In this document: piece by piece, positions 27,544 to 36,422 of the stretch
How the letters are laid out: each line of letters opens with the position of its first letter
Numbering within the stretch: position 1 is the first letter of the stretch
Origin: CAWHQZ01 sp963831645
GTDB taxonomy: Bacteria > Pseudomonadota > Alphaproteobacteria > Rhizobiales > Aestuariivirgaceae
NCBI GenBank assembly: GCA_963831645.1
Contig: CAWHQZ010000009.1
Coordinates: 295,912 to 359,911 of the forward strand
DNA length: 64,000 bases
Direction: 5' to 3'
Notes under the pieces: model-generated
Seen by the model: the letters and a program-made list of their open reading frames with translations, nothing else
Databases searched by the model: none
Told to the model about the DNA's origin: nothing
Made by a program: the position numbers and the translations under genes

Positions 27544-30015
27544 TTACCGTCTTTTCCCTTGAAGTGAAATCACTTCATCGCGCGGCCGCCGCAGCAGTAC
27601 CTCGTGTTGGGGATATGGCATCACGACTTTCGCTTGCCGAAAGGCCTTCAGAATGGCGAACCGGATGTCACTGGCGACATATACACCCCACAGAATGTCT
27701 TCGACATGGAAATAGAGAACGAAGTCGAGGCTGTTTTCTCCGAACCTGTGCAACAGCGCCGTGGGCTCGGGGTGGCGCATCACGCTCTTGTGCGCATTGG
27801 CGCAGCTTAGGAGGATGTCGCGAACCTTCTCGGGCTCCGTATCGCGAGCCACTGACACCGCAATGGTCATTTTTCCGACTGTGTCGTGGTGGGTCCAGTT
27901 TTTCACCGGTTCGGAAATGAGGCTCGAGTTCGGCACGATGATGGTGCAGTTGTCGAAGGTCTCGATCTCTGTGGTGCGGACATTGATCTGCTTTACGAAG
28001 CCTTCGCCGGCGCCGACGACGATCCAGTCCCCTACCTTTACGGGCCGTTCGGCAAGCAGGATGACCCCGGACACGAAGTTGTTGACGATCGACTGCAGGC
28101 CGAAACCGATACCGACGCCGAGCGCGCCCGCGATGATGGCGATGTTGGAGAACCCGACGCCGGCCGAGGTGAGCGCCAGCACTCCGGCGAGGAAAACCCC
28201 CGCATATCCGATTCCCTTCTTGACGGAGTCACGCACGCCCTTGTCGAGCTGGCTGATCGACAGGATCCGCCGGTCGAGCCAGCGGGTGATCAGGTTGGTC
28301 GCTGCAAGGCCGACCAGAAGGATGGCGATTGCCGTGACCAGGGATGCCGGTTCGATGGTGACACCGGCAACGTCGAAACCGAAAAACCCGCTCGACAGCC
28401 AGCTACCGATGTCGATCCACATGTCGGTCCATTGCAGGATGACAAGCGGGATCGCTATGACGGCAATGATGAGATCGACCGCAACTCCCAGAAACACCCC
28501 CAGCCGCGCCACTGCGCGGTCGTTGAGCGACATCGTCTGGCGCAGGAATGCGCCAACTGCCGACGTGCGCAGGGTGGCAACCGCAATGAGCTCATCGATC
28601 AACTGCCGGACGACATGCAGAATGCTCACGTAGACTAGCGTCAGCACCGAATTGAAAACCACGAAGTGGGCGAGGGCCACGTAACCCAGTACCAGCAGAA
28701 CGACTCCGAGCACTATGATGAACCAGGCAAGCTGCGTTCCATGGGCCAGCCACTCGAAATAGGGCTTTCGGGCCCTCGCCTGCTCGTCGGGCGCCGCTCT
28801 CTGCGACTCCCCCGCCCGCAACGTCTGGAGCGCGTCGAGCCCGACGAGGCACATGAGCAGCGTAAGCACCGCGCTCTGACCCACAGCAAAAGCAATCGGA
28901 AGGAAAAGCAGGTCGACCAAAGGTGGCGTCGAGGCATCGATTGCCAGCAGCAGGGCGGCGGCAACCGCCGGCCTCATCAGCCGGCGCGCCGTTGCATCGT
29001 CCAGTCGCGGCAGACGCCAGGCGGGGAGGTGCGGCGCCAAAACAGTGCGTGCGAAAGTGATCGCGAGCAGGAAGATCGTGACGAAGCGGAAGACAATCTG
29101 GAGCAGGGACTCCAGCCGTGGGGTGGCTACGCCAAATCCCGCCAGCACAGCTGTCACGCCGATCATGAGCAGCAACAGCACCAAACCCGTGAAGACGACC
29201 GCCCTCGTCACCATCCACAGCCGGTCGAAGTTGGATGGTGAACGTGCCCTTAAAACCGGCTCGTATCGACGGATAAGCAGCCGATGGAGGGCGATGGTCA
29301 GCAACGGCAAGCCGCCGATCGCAATCAACGCAGCCGCGAACATGCCAGGCGCGAGACGCGCACTTGCTTCTGCGTACCAGACGCCCAGCAGCGTCGCCAG
29401 CCGCTCGGCCAGAACGGCGATCGAACGAGCGCCTTCCCACCACAGCAGGGGATTGAGGATGGATCGGTTCGTTTCGAAGATTTGCTGAACAAAGCGGTCG
29501 CGCTGCATTCCCGATATCCGGGCCGACAGCTGTTCCGCCTCGACGGCGATGAGGGTAAGCTGTCTTTCGGCGGCATTGAATCTCTCTCGGGCTGCATTGA
29601 GCGCCTGGCGCTCACTTGCGATAGCGGCGAGTTCGGGCGCCGCCTCAGCGGACGGCGCCGGCCCCAACTGCTTTAGCCGCGTATCGAGATCGGCGATCGG
29701 AGCCTTGAGCGCAGCTGCCGCCTGGCGTGCCTTGATGCGAACCTGCTCTGCCGCGGTGCGCTTGTTGGCCAGAATCGACGCCGCGGGCGCCGCCACCTGA
29801 AGTTCTCTCGTTACGCCTTCAAGCTCGACGTTCAGATCGCTGATTTGTCGCTCGGCTGCCGCGGCGGACGAAGCATCCTGGGCGATCGAGACGCCCGCAC
29901 CAAGGCACATCGCCAGAGCGAGCAGGAGAATCGCCAGCCCGCAAACGAGCCGCGCGCCTCGCACATTCCCGCCGTCATGGCTTCCCATGACGGCCAACTG
30001 TGCAAATCTCAGCAT
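27544..30015 (-). CDS. Large MscS-family mechanosensitive channel with N-terminal DUF3772-like region
   Basis: About 823 residues; the start may also be the ATG at 29988 (MGSHDGGN). A signal peptide or first helix near 20-45 precedes a periplasmic coiled-coil region (SAAAAERQISDLNVELEGV) resembling DUF3772. About ten membrane helices follow. The MscS core is at about 600-790: VGFSNIAIIAGALGVGIGFG, then QSIVNNFVSGVILLAERPVK, VGDWIVV, TEIETFDNCTIIVPNSSLIS. Such proteins open under membrane tension and release solutes during osmotic downshift. The gene begins four bases after the end of the permease gene at 30019. Confidence 0.9.
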   Translation of the reverse strand: MLRFAQLAVMGSHDGGNVRGARLVCGLAILLLALAMCLGAGVSIAQDASSAAAAERQISDLNVELEGVTRELQVAAPAASILANKRTAAEQVRIKARQAAAALKAPIADLDTRLKQLGPAPSAEAAPELAAIASERQALNAARERFNAAERQLTLIAVEAEQLSARISGMQRDRFVQQIFETNRSILNPLLWWEGARSIAVLAERLATLLGVWYAEASARLAPGMFAAALIAIGGLPLLTIALHRLLIRRYEPVLRARSPSNFDRLWMVTRAVVFTGLVLLLLMIGVTAVLAGFGVATPRLESLLQIVFRFVTIFLLAITFARTVLAPHLPAWRLPRLDDATARRLMRPAVAAALLLAIDASTPPLVDLLFLPIAFAVGQSAVLTLLMCLVGLDALQTLRAGESQRAAPDEQARARKPYFEWLAHGTQLAWFIIVLGVVLLVLGYVALAHFVVFNSVLTLVYVSILHVVRQLIDELIAVATLRTSAVGAFLRQTMSLNDRAVARLGVFLGVAVDLIIAVIAIPLVILQWTDMWIDIGSWLSSGFFGFDVAGVTIEPASLVTAIAILLVGLAATNLITRWLDRRILSISQLDKGVRDSVKKGIGYAGVFLAGVLALTSAGVGFSNIAIIAGALGVGIGFGLQSIVNNFVSGVILLAERPVKVGDWIVVGAGEGFVKQINVRTTEIETFDNCTIIVPNSSLISEPVKNWTHHDTVGKMTIAVSVARDTEPEKVRDILLSCANAHKSVMRHPEPTALLHRFGENSLDFVLYFHVEDILWGVYVASDIRFAILKAFRQAKVVMPYPQHEVLLRRPRDEVISLQGKRR

Positions 30016-30018
30016 GCC

Positions 30019-30846
30019 CTAGTCCCTGATGCCGCGAAGCCGCTCACTGCGCCGGCGCAGGAGTTCCGCACCCACCAGGAGGAAGGTGGAAAACAGGATC
30101 AGCACCGTTGCCGCGGCGGTTATGGTCGGGCTGATGAGTTCGCGGATGCCGGAAAACATCTGCTTCGGCAGGGTGCGCAGCTCTGGGCTGGAAATGAACA
30201 ATACCACGACGGATTCGTCGAACGAGACGACGAAAGCGAACAGCGCCCCTGAGATGACGCCGGGCAGGATGAGCGGCAATATGACGGCGGTAAACACCTT
30301 GAGCGGCGGCGCGCCAAGGCCGGCTGCAGCGCGCGACAGCGAATAGTCGAAGCTCGTCAACGTCGAGGTTACCGTCACCACCACGAACGGCGTCGCGAGC
30401 ACCGTGTGCGCGAGCACCATGCTGAGCAGCGTACCGATGATGCCTAGCTTGGCATAGAACAGGTACAAGCCTACCGCGGTGATGATCACCGGCACGATCA
30501 TTGGCGAGATCAGGGTGCCGAGGATCAGCGCTTTCCCGGGCAGATTGGCCCGGCTCAGGCCGAGTGCGGCGACGGTGCCGAGAATGGTAGCGAGGATGGT
30601 GACGCAGAAAGCCACAATGAGGCTCGTCTTGAGCGCGTTCATCCACCGTTCGCTGCCGAAGAAATCGTTATACCAGCGCATCGACAGCCCCGGCATGGGA
30701 TAGCTGAAATAGGGCTCAGCATTGAACGACAGCGGCATGATCGCCAGGATGGGCGCAATCAGAAATAACAGCACCAGGCCGGTGAATAGGAGGGTGCCGT
30801 AGTGAAAGAACTTTTCGATCGGCGTGGCGTAGGAGGCAAGACGCAT
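30019..30846 (-). CDS. PotC-type ABC transporter permease
   Basis: 275 residues, six predicted helices, BPD_transp_1 fold. The EAA loop that docks onto the ATPase is visible as LSRAAAGLGAPPLKVFTAVI with LPLILPGVISGALFAF. It is the second permease of a spermidine/putrescine-type importer, with the larger permease three bases upstream and the binding protein before that. The final residues RRRSERLRGIRD form a basic cytoplasmic tail. Substrate assignment to polyamines is by family only. Confidence 0.87.
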   Translation of the reverse strand: MRLASYATPIEKFFHYGTLLFTGLVLLFLIAPILAIMPLSFNAEPYFSYPMPGLSMRWYNDFFGSERWMNALKTSLIVAFCVTILATILGTVAALGLSRANLPGKALILGTLISPMIVPVIITAVGLYLFYAKLGIIGTLLSMVLAHTVLATPFVVVTVTSTLTSFDYSLSRAAAGLGAPPLKVFTAVILPLILPGVISGALFAFVVSFDESVVVLFISSPELRTLPKQMFSGIRELISPTITAAATVLILFSTFLLVGAELLRRRSERLRGIRD

Positions 30847-30849
30847 GGC

Positions 30850-32109
30850 TTAACCGAGCTTGACCTTGTCGATGCCGATCAGGCGGTTGTAGACGAAGTA
30901 GAGAACGAGGGTTGCTCCAAGGAGCACGGTGCCAAGCGCACACGCCTTGCCCCAGTTGTTTTCCCGGTTGATGGCCTCGGCGATAATCCCCGATACCATC
31001 TGGTCGGCCGGGCCGCCAACCAGAGCCGGCGTGATGAAGTAGCCGAGACTCAGGATGAAGGTGAGCAGGCACCCCGCTCCGATGCCGGGCAACGTCTGGG
31101 GAAGATACACGCGAATGAACGAATAGACGGGGCCCCCGCCCAGGGAGCGCGCGGCACGCATGTAGGATGGTGGTATGGTCTTCATCACCGCGTAGATCGG
31201 CAGGAGTGTGAACGGCAGCTGGATGTGGGTCATCGCAGCCACCGTTCCGAACCGGCTGAAGATCAGCCGCAGCGGTTGGTCTGTTATGCCGAGTGCGGCG
31301 ACGAAATCGTTGATCGGACCGTTATCCTGCAGAATCACGAACCACGCCGTGGTGCGCACCAGAAGCGAGGTCCAGAACGGCAGCAGCACGAGGATCATGA
31401 GCAGGTTGGCGGTGCGCGGCGGCGTGTTGGCGAGTACGTAGGCCACCGGAAAGCCGAGGATCAGGGTGAGGAGCGTGACGAGAAGACTAATGTACATCGT
31501 GCGGCCGAGGATCTGCTTGTAGACCGCCCTGCCCTTCTCGACGCCGACGATCCGGCCTTTGGCGTTGGTTTGCAGATCCAGCGTACCGAGCAGGTAGAAG
31601 TTCGTGATCGGCGCCCCAGCTCGCTTGACCGCTGCCCAGAATCCTATGTCGGAGAATACCGGATCGAGGGCTATGACCTGATCCTTGAACGGCGGTGAGG
31701 TTATGGACTTGACCTTGCGGGCATTGGTACGGATCTTGCTGCGCATGCCCGAAATCTCATAGTTGAGCCGCTTGCCGATGAGGTCGGCGGTCTTCCCCTT
31801 TTCAGCCGCCTTGAGATCGTCGACCAGTGCCGCATAGATGTTTTCCCCGGGCAGTTCCGGTCCCGTCCAGTCGTCCAACAGAGCCACGGTATTGGGCAGG
31901 TTGTCCACGATGTCGGGATCGTACACCGCATTGCGCAGCATCAGCGCGATCGGTACCACGAACGATACGACGATGAACAGGAACAGCGGTGCGATAAGTC
32001 CCAGCGCCGCAAGTTTGCCGCGACGTTCGGCAATACCGAGCCTGCGCTTCAGATCGGATGCTGCAAGGACTGCGGTATTGGCTGGCGCCATGACCGCCGA
32101 CACCCCCAA
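30850..32109 (-). CDS. PotB-type ABC transporter permease with long periplasmic loop
   Basis: 419 residues, longer than the roughly 290 of classic PotB because of a soluble insert at about 65-195 between the first and second helices (DLKAAEKGKTADLIGKRLNY). This extended form is common in alphaproteobacterial PotB-like proteins. The permease core has ILVLLPFWTSLLVRTTAWFV and the EAA-like loop MRAARSLGGGPVYSFIRVYL. The start could also be ATG 32091 (MAPANTAVL). It pairs with the permease at 30019. Confidence 0.87.
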   Translation of the reverse strand: MGVSAVMAPANTAVLAASDLKRRLGIAERRGKLAALGLIAPLFLFIVVSFVVPIALMLRNAVYDPDIVDNLPNTVALLDDWTGPELPGENIYAALVDDLKAAEKGKTADLIGKRLNYEISGMRSKIRTNARKVKSITSPPFKDQVIALDPVFSDIGFWAAVKRAGAPITNFYLLGTLDLQTNAKGRIVGVEKGRAVYKQILGRTMYISLLVTLLTLILGFPVAYVLANTPPRTANLLMILVLLPFWTSLLVRTTAWFVILQDNGPINDFVAALGITDQPLRLIFSRFGTVAAMTHIQLPFTLLPIYAVMKTIPPSYMRAARSLGGGPVYSFIRVYLPQTLPGIGAGCLLTFILSLGYFITPALVGGPADQMVSGIIAEAINRENNWGKACALGTVLLGATLVLYFVYNRLIGIDKVKLG

Positions 32110-32120
32110 CCAACATTGTT

Positions 32121-32144
32121 GAGAGGGGGCGCTTCCCCCCTCTC
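32121..32144 (-). terminator. Stem-loop between binding-protein and permease genes
   Basis: Arms GAGAGGGGG and CCCCCTCTC with a six-base loop. It lies between the binding-protein stop (32158) and the permease start (32109). No T run follows on the minus strand, so it may protect the 3' end of the binding-protein message or partly attenuate rather than stop transcription. That arrangement usually keeps binding protein in excess over permease. Confidence 0.6.
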
Positions 32145-32157
32145 TGATATCGTCCGT

Positions 32158-33219
32158 CTACTGCGCGAGCCAGGCGTTGAAGCGTTCGCGCAACTGGTCA
32201 CCGTTGTCGGCCCAAAACTGGTTGTCGGTGATGAGCGCGGTAGTCATGTTTGCCTCCGCCGTCGGCAGGTTCGGCAACACCTCAGGCGCCACCTTCGGAA
32301 GTGCATCCTTGTTGGCGGGGCCATAGGCAATGTGTTTGGTCTGCTCCGCCATGCGGTCTGCATCGCTGGCAAAAGTGATGAAGCGGTAGGCGCCCTCCAC
32401 ATTGGGGCCCCCTTTGGGAATTGCCCACCAGTCCCAGTCGAAGCCCTGCTGATCCCACATGATGGCGAACGGCTTTTTGTCCTGCACCACCGCGTTATGA
32501 ATGCGTCCGTTCCAGGCTGAAGTCATGACGACCTGACCGTCGGCCAGCAGCTGCGGCGGCTGCGCTCCCGCTTCCCACCAGATGACTTCCTTCTTGATCG
32601 TGTCGAGCTTCTTGAAGGCACGGTCGACGCCCTCGGGTGTGCTCAATACCTTGTAGACGTCGGCTTGCGGCACCCCATCGGCGATGAGCGCCCATTCGAG
32701 ATTTACGAACGGGAGCTTCTGGAGGGCTCGTTTGCCGGGAAACTTCTGCAGGTCGAACACGTCGGCGATGGACTTCGGACCATCGGGCGTCTTCGACGTG
32801 TCGTAGGCGATCACCGTAGAATAGACGATGCTGGGAACGGCGCAGTCCTGGAGGTCACCGCCGATGAACTTCGAGCGGTCGAGGCCGAGCTTTCCCCAGT
32901 CGATGGTCTCGAGAACTCCCTCCGCGCAGGCCGCGAGCGCCGTTTGCGTATCGACGTCGATGACGTCCCAAGTCACTGCGTTGGACTCGACCATGGCCCG
33001 GATCTTGGCGATTTCGCCGTTGTATTCCTCCTCGGTAACCTTGTTGCCTTCCTTTACGAAAGGCTCGAAATACGCCTTGCGCTGGCTCTCCTGATAAGCG
33101 CCGCCCCACGACACGATCGTGAGTTCGTCAGCGGCCAGCACTGCTCCTGATGGGCCGCCCGCCGTGAGCAGGGCCGCTCCGGCAAGCAATGCGAAGGTGA
33201 ATCTGGAAACAAATGTCAT
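32158..33219 (-). CDS. PotD-type ABC transporter substrate-binding protein
   Basis: 353 residues with a signal peptide (residues 1-30, FALLAGAALLTAGGPSGAVL). The mature part starts ADELTIVSWGGAYQESQRKA and contains the PotD/PotF-like blocks WDVIDVDTQTALAACAEGVL, VPSIVYSTVIAYDTSK and LEWALIADGVPQADVY. It binds its ligand in the periplasm and delivers it to the two downstream permeases. No ATPase gene occurs in the cluster; the next genes on either side are pyrG and mscS. Polyamine or a related cation is the best family guess. Confidence 0.88.
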   Translation of the reverse strand: MTFVSRFTFALLAGAALLTAGGPSGAVLAADELTIVSWGGAYQESQRKAYFEPFVKEGNKVTEEEYNGEIAKIRAMVESNAVTWDVIDVDTQTALAACAEGVLETIDWGKLGLDRSKFIGGDLQDCAVPSIVYSTVIAYDTSKTPDGPKSIADVFDLQKFPGKRALQKLPFVNLEWALIADGVPQADVYKVLSTPEGVDRAFKKLDTIKKEVIWWEAGAQPPQLLADGQVVMTSAWNGRIHNAVVQDKKPFAIMWDQQGFDWDWWAIPKGGPNVEGAYRFITFASDADRMAEQTKHIAYGPANKDALPKVAPEVLPNLPTAEANMTTALITDNQFWADNGDQLRERFNAWLAQ

Positions 33220-33336
33220 TGGTTACTCCTCCCTGCAATCGGGGATGCCCCCCGACGGCTGCAGGCAATCCGGGTTACGCAGCCTGCTGCCGACATTAGC
33301 AGCAGGCCTTCCGCTGCCGTCAACAGGCAATTCCGT

Positions 33337-34966
33337 TCACACCAGCCGGCTCTGGTCTACCGCGGCGGCGATGAACGAGGCGAAAAGCGGGTGCGGGTCG
33401 AACGGCCGCGACTTCAGCTCCGGATGGTACTGCACTCCGATGAACCAGGGATGATCGGGGATTTCCACGGTTTCCGGCAGCAGGCCGTCTGGCGACAGGC
33501 CGGCGAACCTGAGACCTGCCGCCTCGAGCCTGTTGCGATACTTCGTGTTGACCTCGTAGCGGTGCCGATGCCGCTCGGAAATGCGGTCGCTGCCGTAGAT
33601 GCGGGCGATCCTGCTGTCCTTGGCGAGGATCGCTTCATATGCGCCGAGCCGCATCGTACCGCCGAAATCACCGCCTTTCCTGCGCAACTCGATTTCGTTC
33701 CCCTTCATCCATTCGGTCATCAGCCCGACCACGGGCTCTTCGGTCGGGCCGAACTCGGTGGAGCTTGCCTCGCCAATGCCCGCCAGATTGCGGGCCGCCT
33801 CGATGCACGCCATCTGCATGCCGAAACAGATGCCGAAATAGGGCACATCACGCGTGCGTGCAAAGCTTGCGGCGCGGATCTTGCCCTCTGCTCCACGCCT
33901 GCCGAACCCGCCGGGAACCAGAATGCCGTTCACGCCTTCGAGATGCGGTGAGGGATCCTGCTGCTTCGAAGATCTCGCTTTCGATCCATTCGAGCCGCAC
34001 CTTGACCTTGTTGGCGATGCCGCCATGTGACAGCGCTTCGCCCAGCGATTTGTAGGCGTCGAGCAGCCCAGTGTACTTCCCCACGACTGCGATGACCACT
34101 TCGCCTTCCGGATTGCGGATGCGTTCGGAGATCAGCCGCCAGTGCGCCAGATCCGGTTCTCCGGTGACAGCGAGGCCGAACGCCGCCAGCACCTCCCGGT
34201 CGAGCCCTTCCTTATGATAGGCCACCGGCACGTCGTAGATGCTGGCGACGTCGAGCGCCTGGATAACTGCCGTCGGCCGGACATTGCAGAAGAGCGCGAT
34301 CTTGCGCCGCTCGGTTTCCGGAATATCGCGATCAGTGCGGCAAAGGAGGATGTCGGGCTGAATGCCGATCGAGCGCAGCTCTTTCACCGAATGCTGGGTC
34401 GGCTTGGTCTTGAGCTCGCCGGCGCTCGGAATGAACGGCAGCAGCGTCAGATGGATGTAGATCGCGCTTTGCCGCGGCAGCTCGTTGCCGAGCTGCCGGA
34501 TCGCTTCGAAATAGGGCAGCCCCTCGATATCGCCGACGGTGCCGCCGATCTCGACCAGAACGAAGTCGAAGCCGTCGTTCCCCGACAGGATGAAGTCCTT
34601 GATGGCGTCCGTCACATGCGGGATGACCTGCACCGTGGCTCCCAGATAATCGCCGCGCCGCTCTCTGGAGATGATCTCCTGATAGATGCGGCCGGTGGTG
34701 ATGTTGTCGTTGCGGTTGCATGACCGGCCGGTGAAGCGCTCGTAGTGGCCGAGATCGAGATCGGTTTCGGCGCCGTCATCGGTGACAAAAACCTCGCCGT
34801 GCTGGTAGGGGCTCATGGTGCCCGGGTCGACGTTGAGGTAGGGGTCGAGCTTGCGCAGCCGCACTGCATAGCCGCGGGCCTGCAGAAGCGCACCGAGCGC
34901 CGCCGATGCCAGACCCTTGCCGAGAGAGGAAACCACGCCGCCGGTTATGAAGATGTACCGCGCCAT
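33337..34966 (-). CDS. pyrG: CTP synthase, broken by one extra base
   Basis: Essential enzyme making CTP from UTP, ATP and glutamine. The synthetase part starts MARYIFITGGVVSSLGKG with the P-loop-like motif; HYERFTGRS and DLDLG are conserved. The glutaminase part has VNGILVPGGFGRRG, the nucleophile in GICFGMQMACIEA, and GVQYHPELKSRPFDPHPLF. The two frames meet around 33950-33975; the span is 1630 bases, one over a multiple of three, and the corrected length (542) is the usual one. Since loss would be lethal, a sequence error is the likely cause. Confidence 0.95.
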
Positions 34967-35078
34967 GGGTCTCTAGGGTACACCGCCGGGCCTCGATTCG
35001 AAGCCTTTGCGCGAGCATCTGGAAGGGAGGCTGAGGATGTACGACGAACCAGGCGATTAGGGCTTGGCGGCCTGATTA

Positions 35079-35444
35079 TCATTGCCCGACGGGCACTTGC
35101 GGCTGGCTCGGCGCCGGGAGCTGGGGAAGCACGCTCGGCCCCTGCCCCGAGCCTCCAGCCGGCTGACCCTGGCCGCCGGCGCCCGGTTTCACGGTGTCGA
35201 ACACGGAAGCCGGCCCCTGGTTCTGCCTCGCCAGCATGGTCAATGCGATGGAGGTCATGAAAAATCCGATGGCCAGAAATGCTGTGGCGCGGGTCAGCAG
35301 GTTGGCCGCCCCGCGGCTTGAAAACAGCGAACCCATGCCGCCGCCGCCGATGCCGAGTGCCCCGCCCTCGGAGCGCTGCATCAGCACCACTCCGATGAGC
35401 GCCAAAGCCAACAACAGGTGCACGACAAGGAGAATGGTAGTCAC
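35079..35444 (-). CDS. secG: Preprotein translocase subunit SecG
   Basis: 121 residues. Two membrane helices (about 3-22 and 55-72) enclose the conserved loop QRSEGGALGIGGGGMGSLFS, and a long Pro/Gly/Gln-rich tail follows (GPSVLPQLPAPSQPQVPVGQ), typical of alphaproteobacterial SecG. It aids SecYE in export. It sits between tpiA and pyrG, the usual order in this group. Confidence 0.92.
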   Translation of the reverse strand: MTTILLVVHLLLALALIGVVLMQRSEGGALGIGGGGMGSLFSSRGAANLLTRATAFLAIGFFMTSIALTMLARQNQGPASVFDTVKPGAGGQGQPAGGSGQGPSVLPQLPAPSQPQVPVGQ

Positions 35445-35502
35445 GGTCGCTCGTCAGGTTTTGCGCTGGAGCGTTTACAGCATATTCAGGCGCAAATGCA
35501 AA

Positions 35503-36261
35503 TCAGCCGTACACTTTGATGATGCCGATGAAATCGGCTGCCTTGAGGCTGGCCCCGCCGACCAGCGCTCCATTGACGTCTTCTGCCTTCAGCAATTGCG
35601 CCGCGTTTGACGGTTTCACCGAGCCGCCATAGAGAATGCGCGCTTCCGCCGGCCGGCTGACGCCAAGCCGCGCCATTTCCCGGCGGATGTGACCATGAAC
35701 CTGCCCCACCTCCGCCACCCCCGGAGTGAGGCCGCTGCCGATCGCCCACACCGGTTCATAGGCAATCACCGTCGATGCCGGTTCCATCCCCTGCGGAATG
35801 GATTTCTCGAGCTGACGCGACACGACCTTCAACGTCTCGCCGCGCTGACGCTCTTCCAGGCTCTCGCCGATGCACAGGATGGCCGTCAGGCCCGCCCGGT
35901 GGGCCGCTTCAGCCTTGGCCCTGACGATCGCGTCCGTTTCACCGTGGTTGGCGCGCCGTTCTGAATGGCCGACGATGACCGCCGATGCGCCTGCGTCCTT
36001 GAGCATCTCCGCCGACACATCGCCGGTGTAGGCGCCACTTGACTGCGGGTGGCAATCCTGACCCCCCAGATTCACATTGGAAGATTTAAGAAGGCCAGCG
36101 ACGGTGGCAAGCAGCGTGGCCGGCGGACAGATCATGACGTCGCAGGCCAGTGCGACTCCGGTGAGCATCTCCACCAGGAGCCGCACTTCCGACAAAGACG
36201 CCGTCGTGCCATGCATCTTCCAGTTGCCGGCCACCAGAGCCCGCGGGGCAACGATCGGCAT
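35503..36261 (-). CDS. tpiA: Triosephosphate isomerase
   Basis: 252 residues from MPIVAPRALVAGNWKMHG at 36261, which places the substrate Lys at its usual distance from the start; the open frame extends nine codons further but without the family sequence. Catalytic His is in AVIVGHSERR, catalytic Glu in AYEPVWAIGSG, and the phosphate loop is ILYGGSVKPSNA. Interconverts glyceraldehyde-3-phosphate and dihydroxyacetone phosphate. It diverges from ppiD with a gap of about 160 bases that must hold both promoters. Confidence 0.96.
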   Translation of the reverse strand: MPIVAPRALVAGNWKMHGTTASLSEVRLLVEMLTGVALACDVMICPPATLLATVAGLLKSSNVNLGGQDCHPQSSGAYTGDVSAEMLKDAGASAVIVGHSERRANHGETDAIVRAKAEAAHRAGLTAILCIGESLEERQRGETLKVVSRQLEKSIPQGMEPASTVIAYEPVWAIGSGLTPGVAEVGQVHGHIRREMARLGVSRPAEARILYGGSVKPSNAAQLLKAEDVNGALVGGASLKAADFIGIIKVYG

Positions 36262-36422
36262 TTCGCTTCTCCCTCGACGGCCGCGCATTACAGCACATTA
36301 ATGAAAGCAGTTCGCGCATCATTTGCGCAGCTTGCGATGCCACCCGCTGCTACCTATGATGCGCGTCCGTGGGTCGGCCCGACCTTCAGGATTCCTGGCG
36401 GCTCACAAGGAATTTCACTGCC

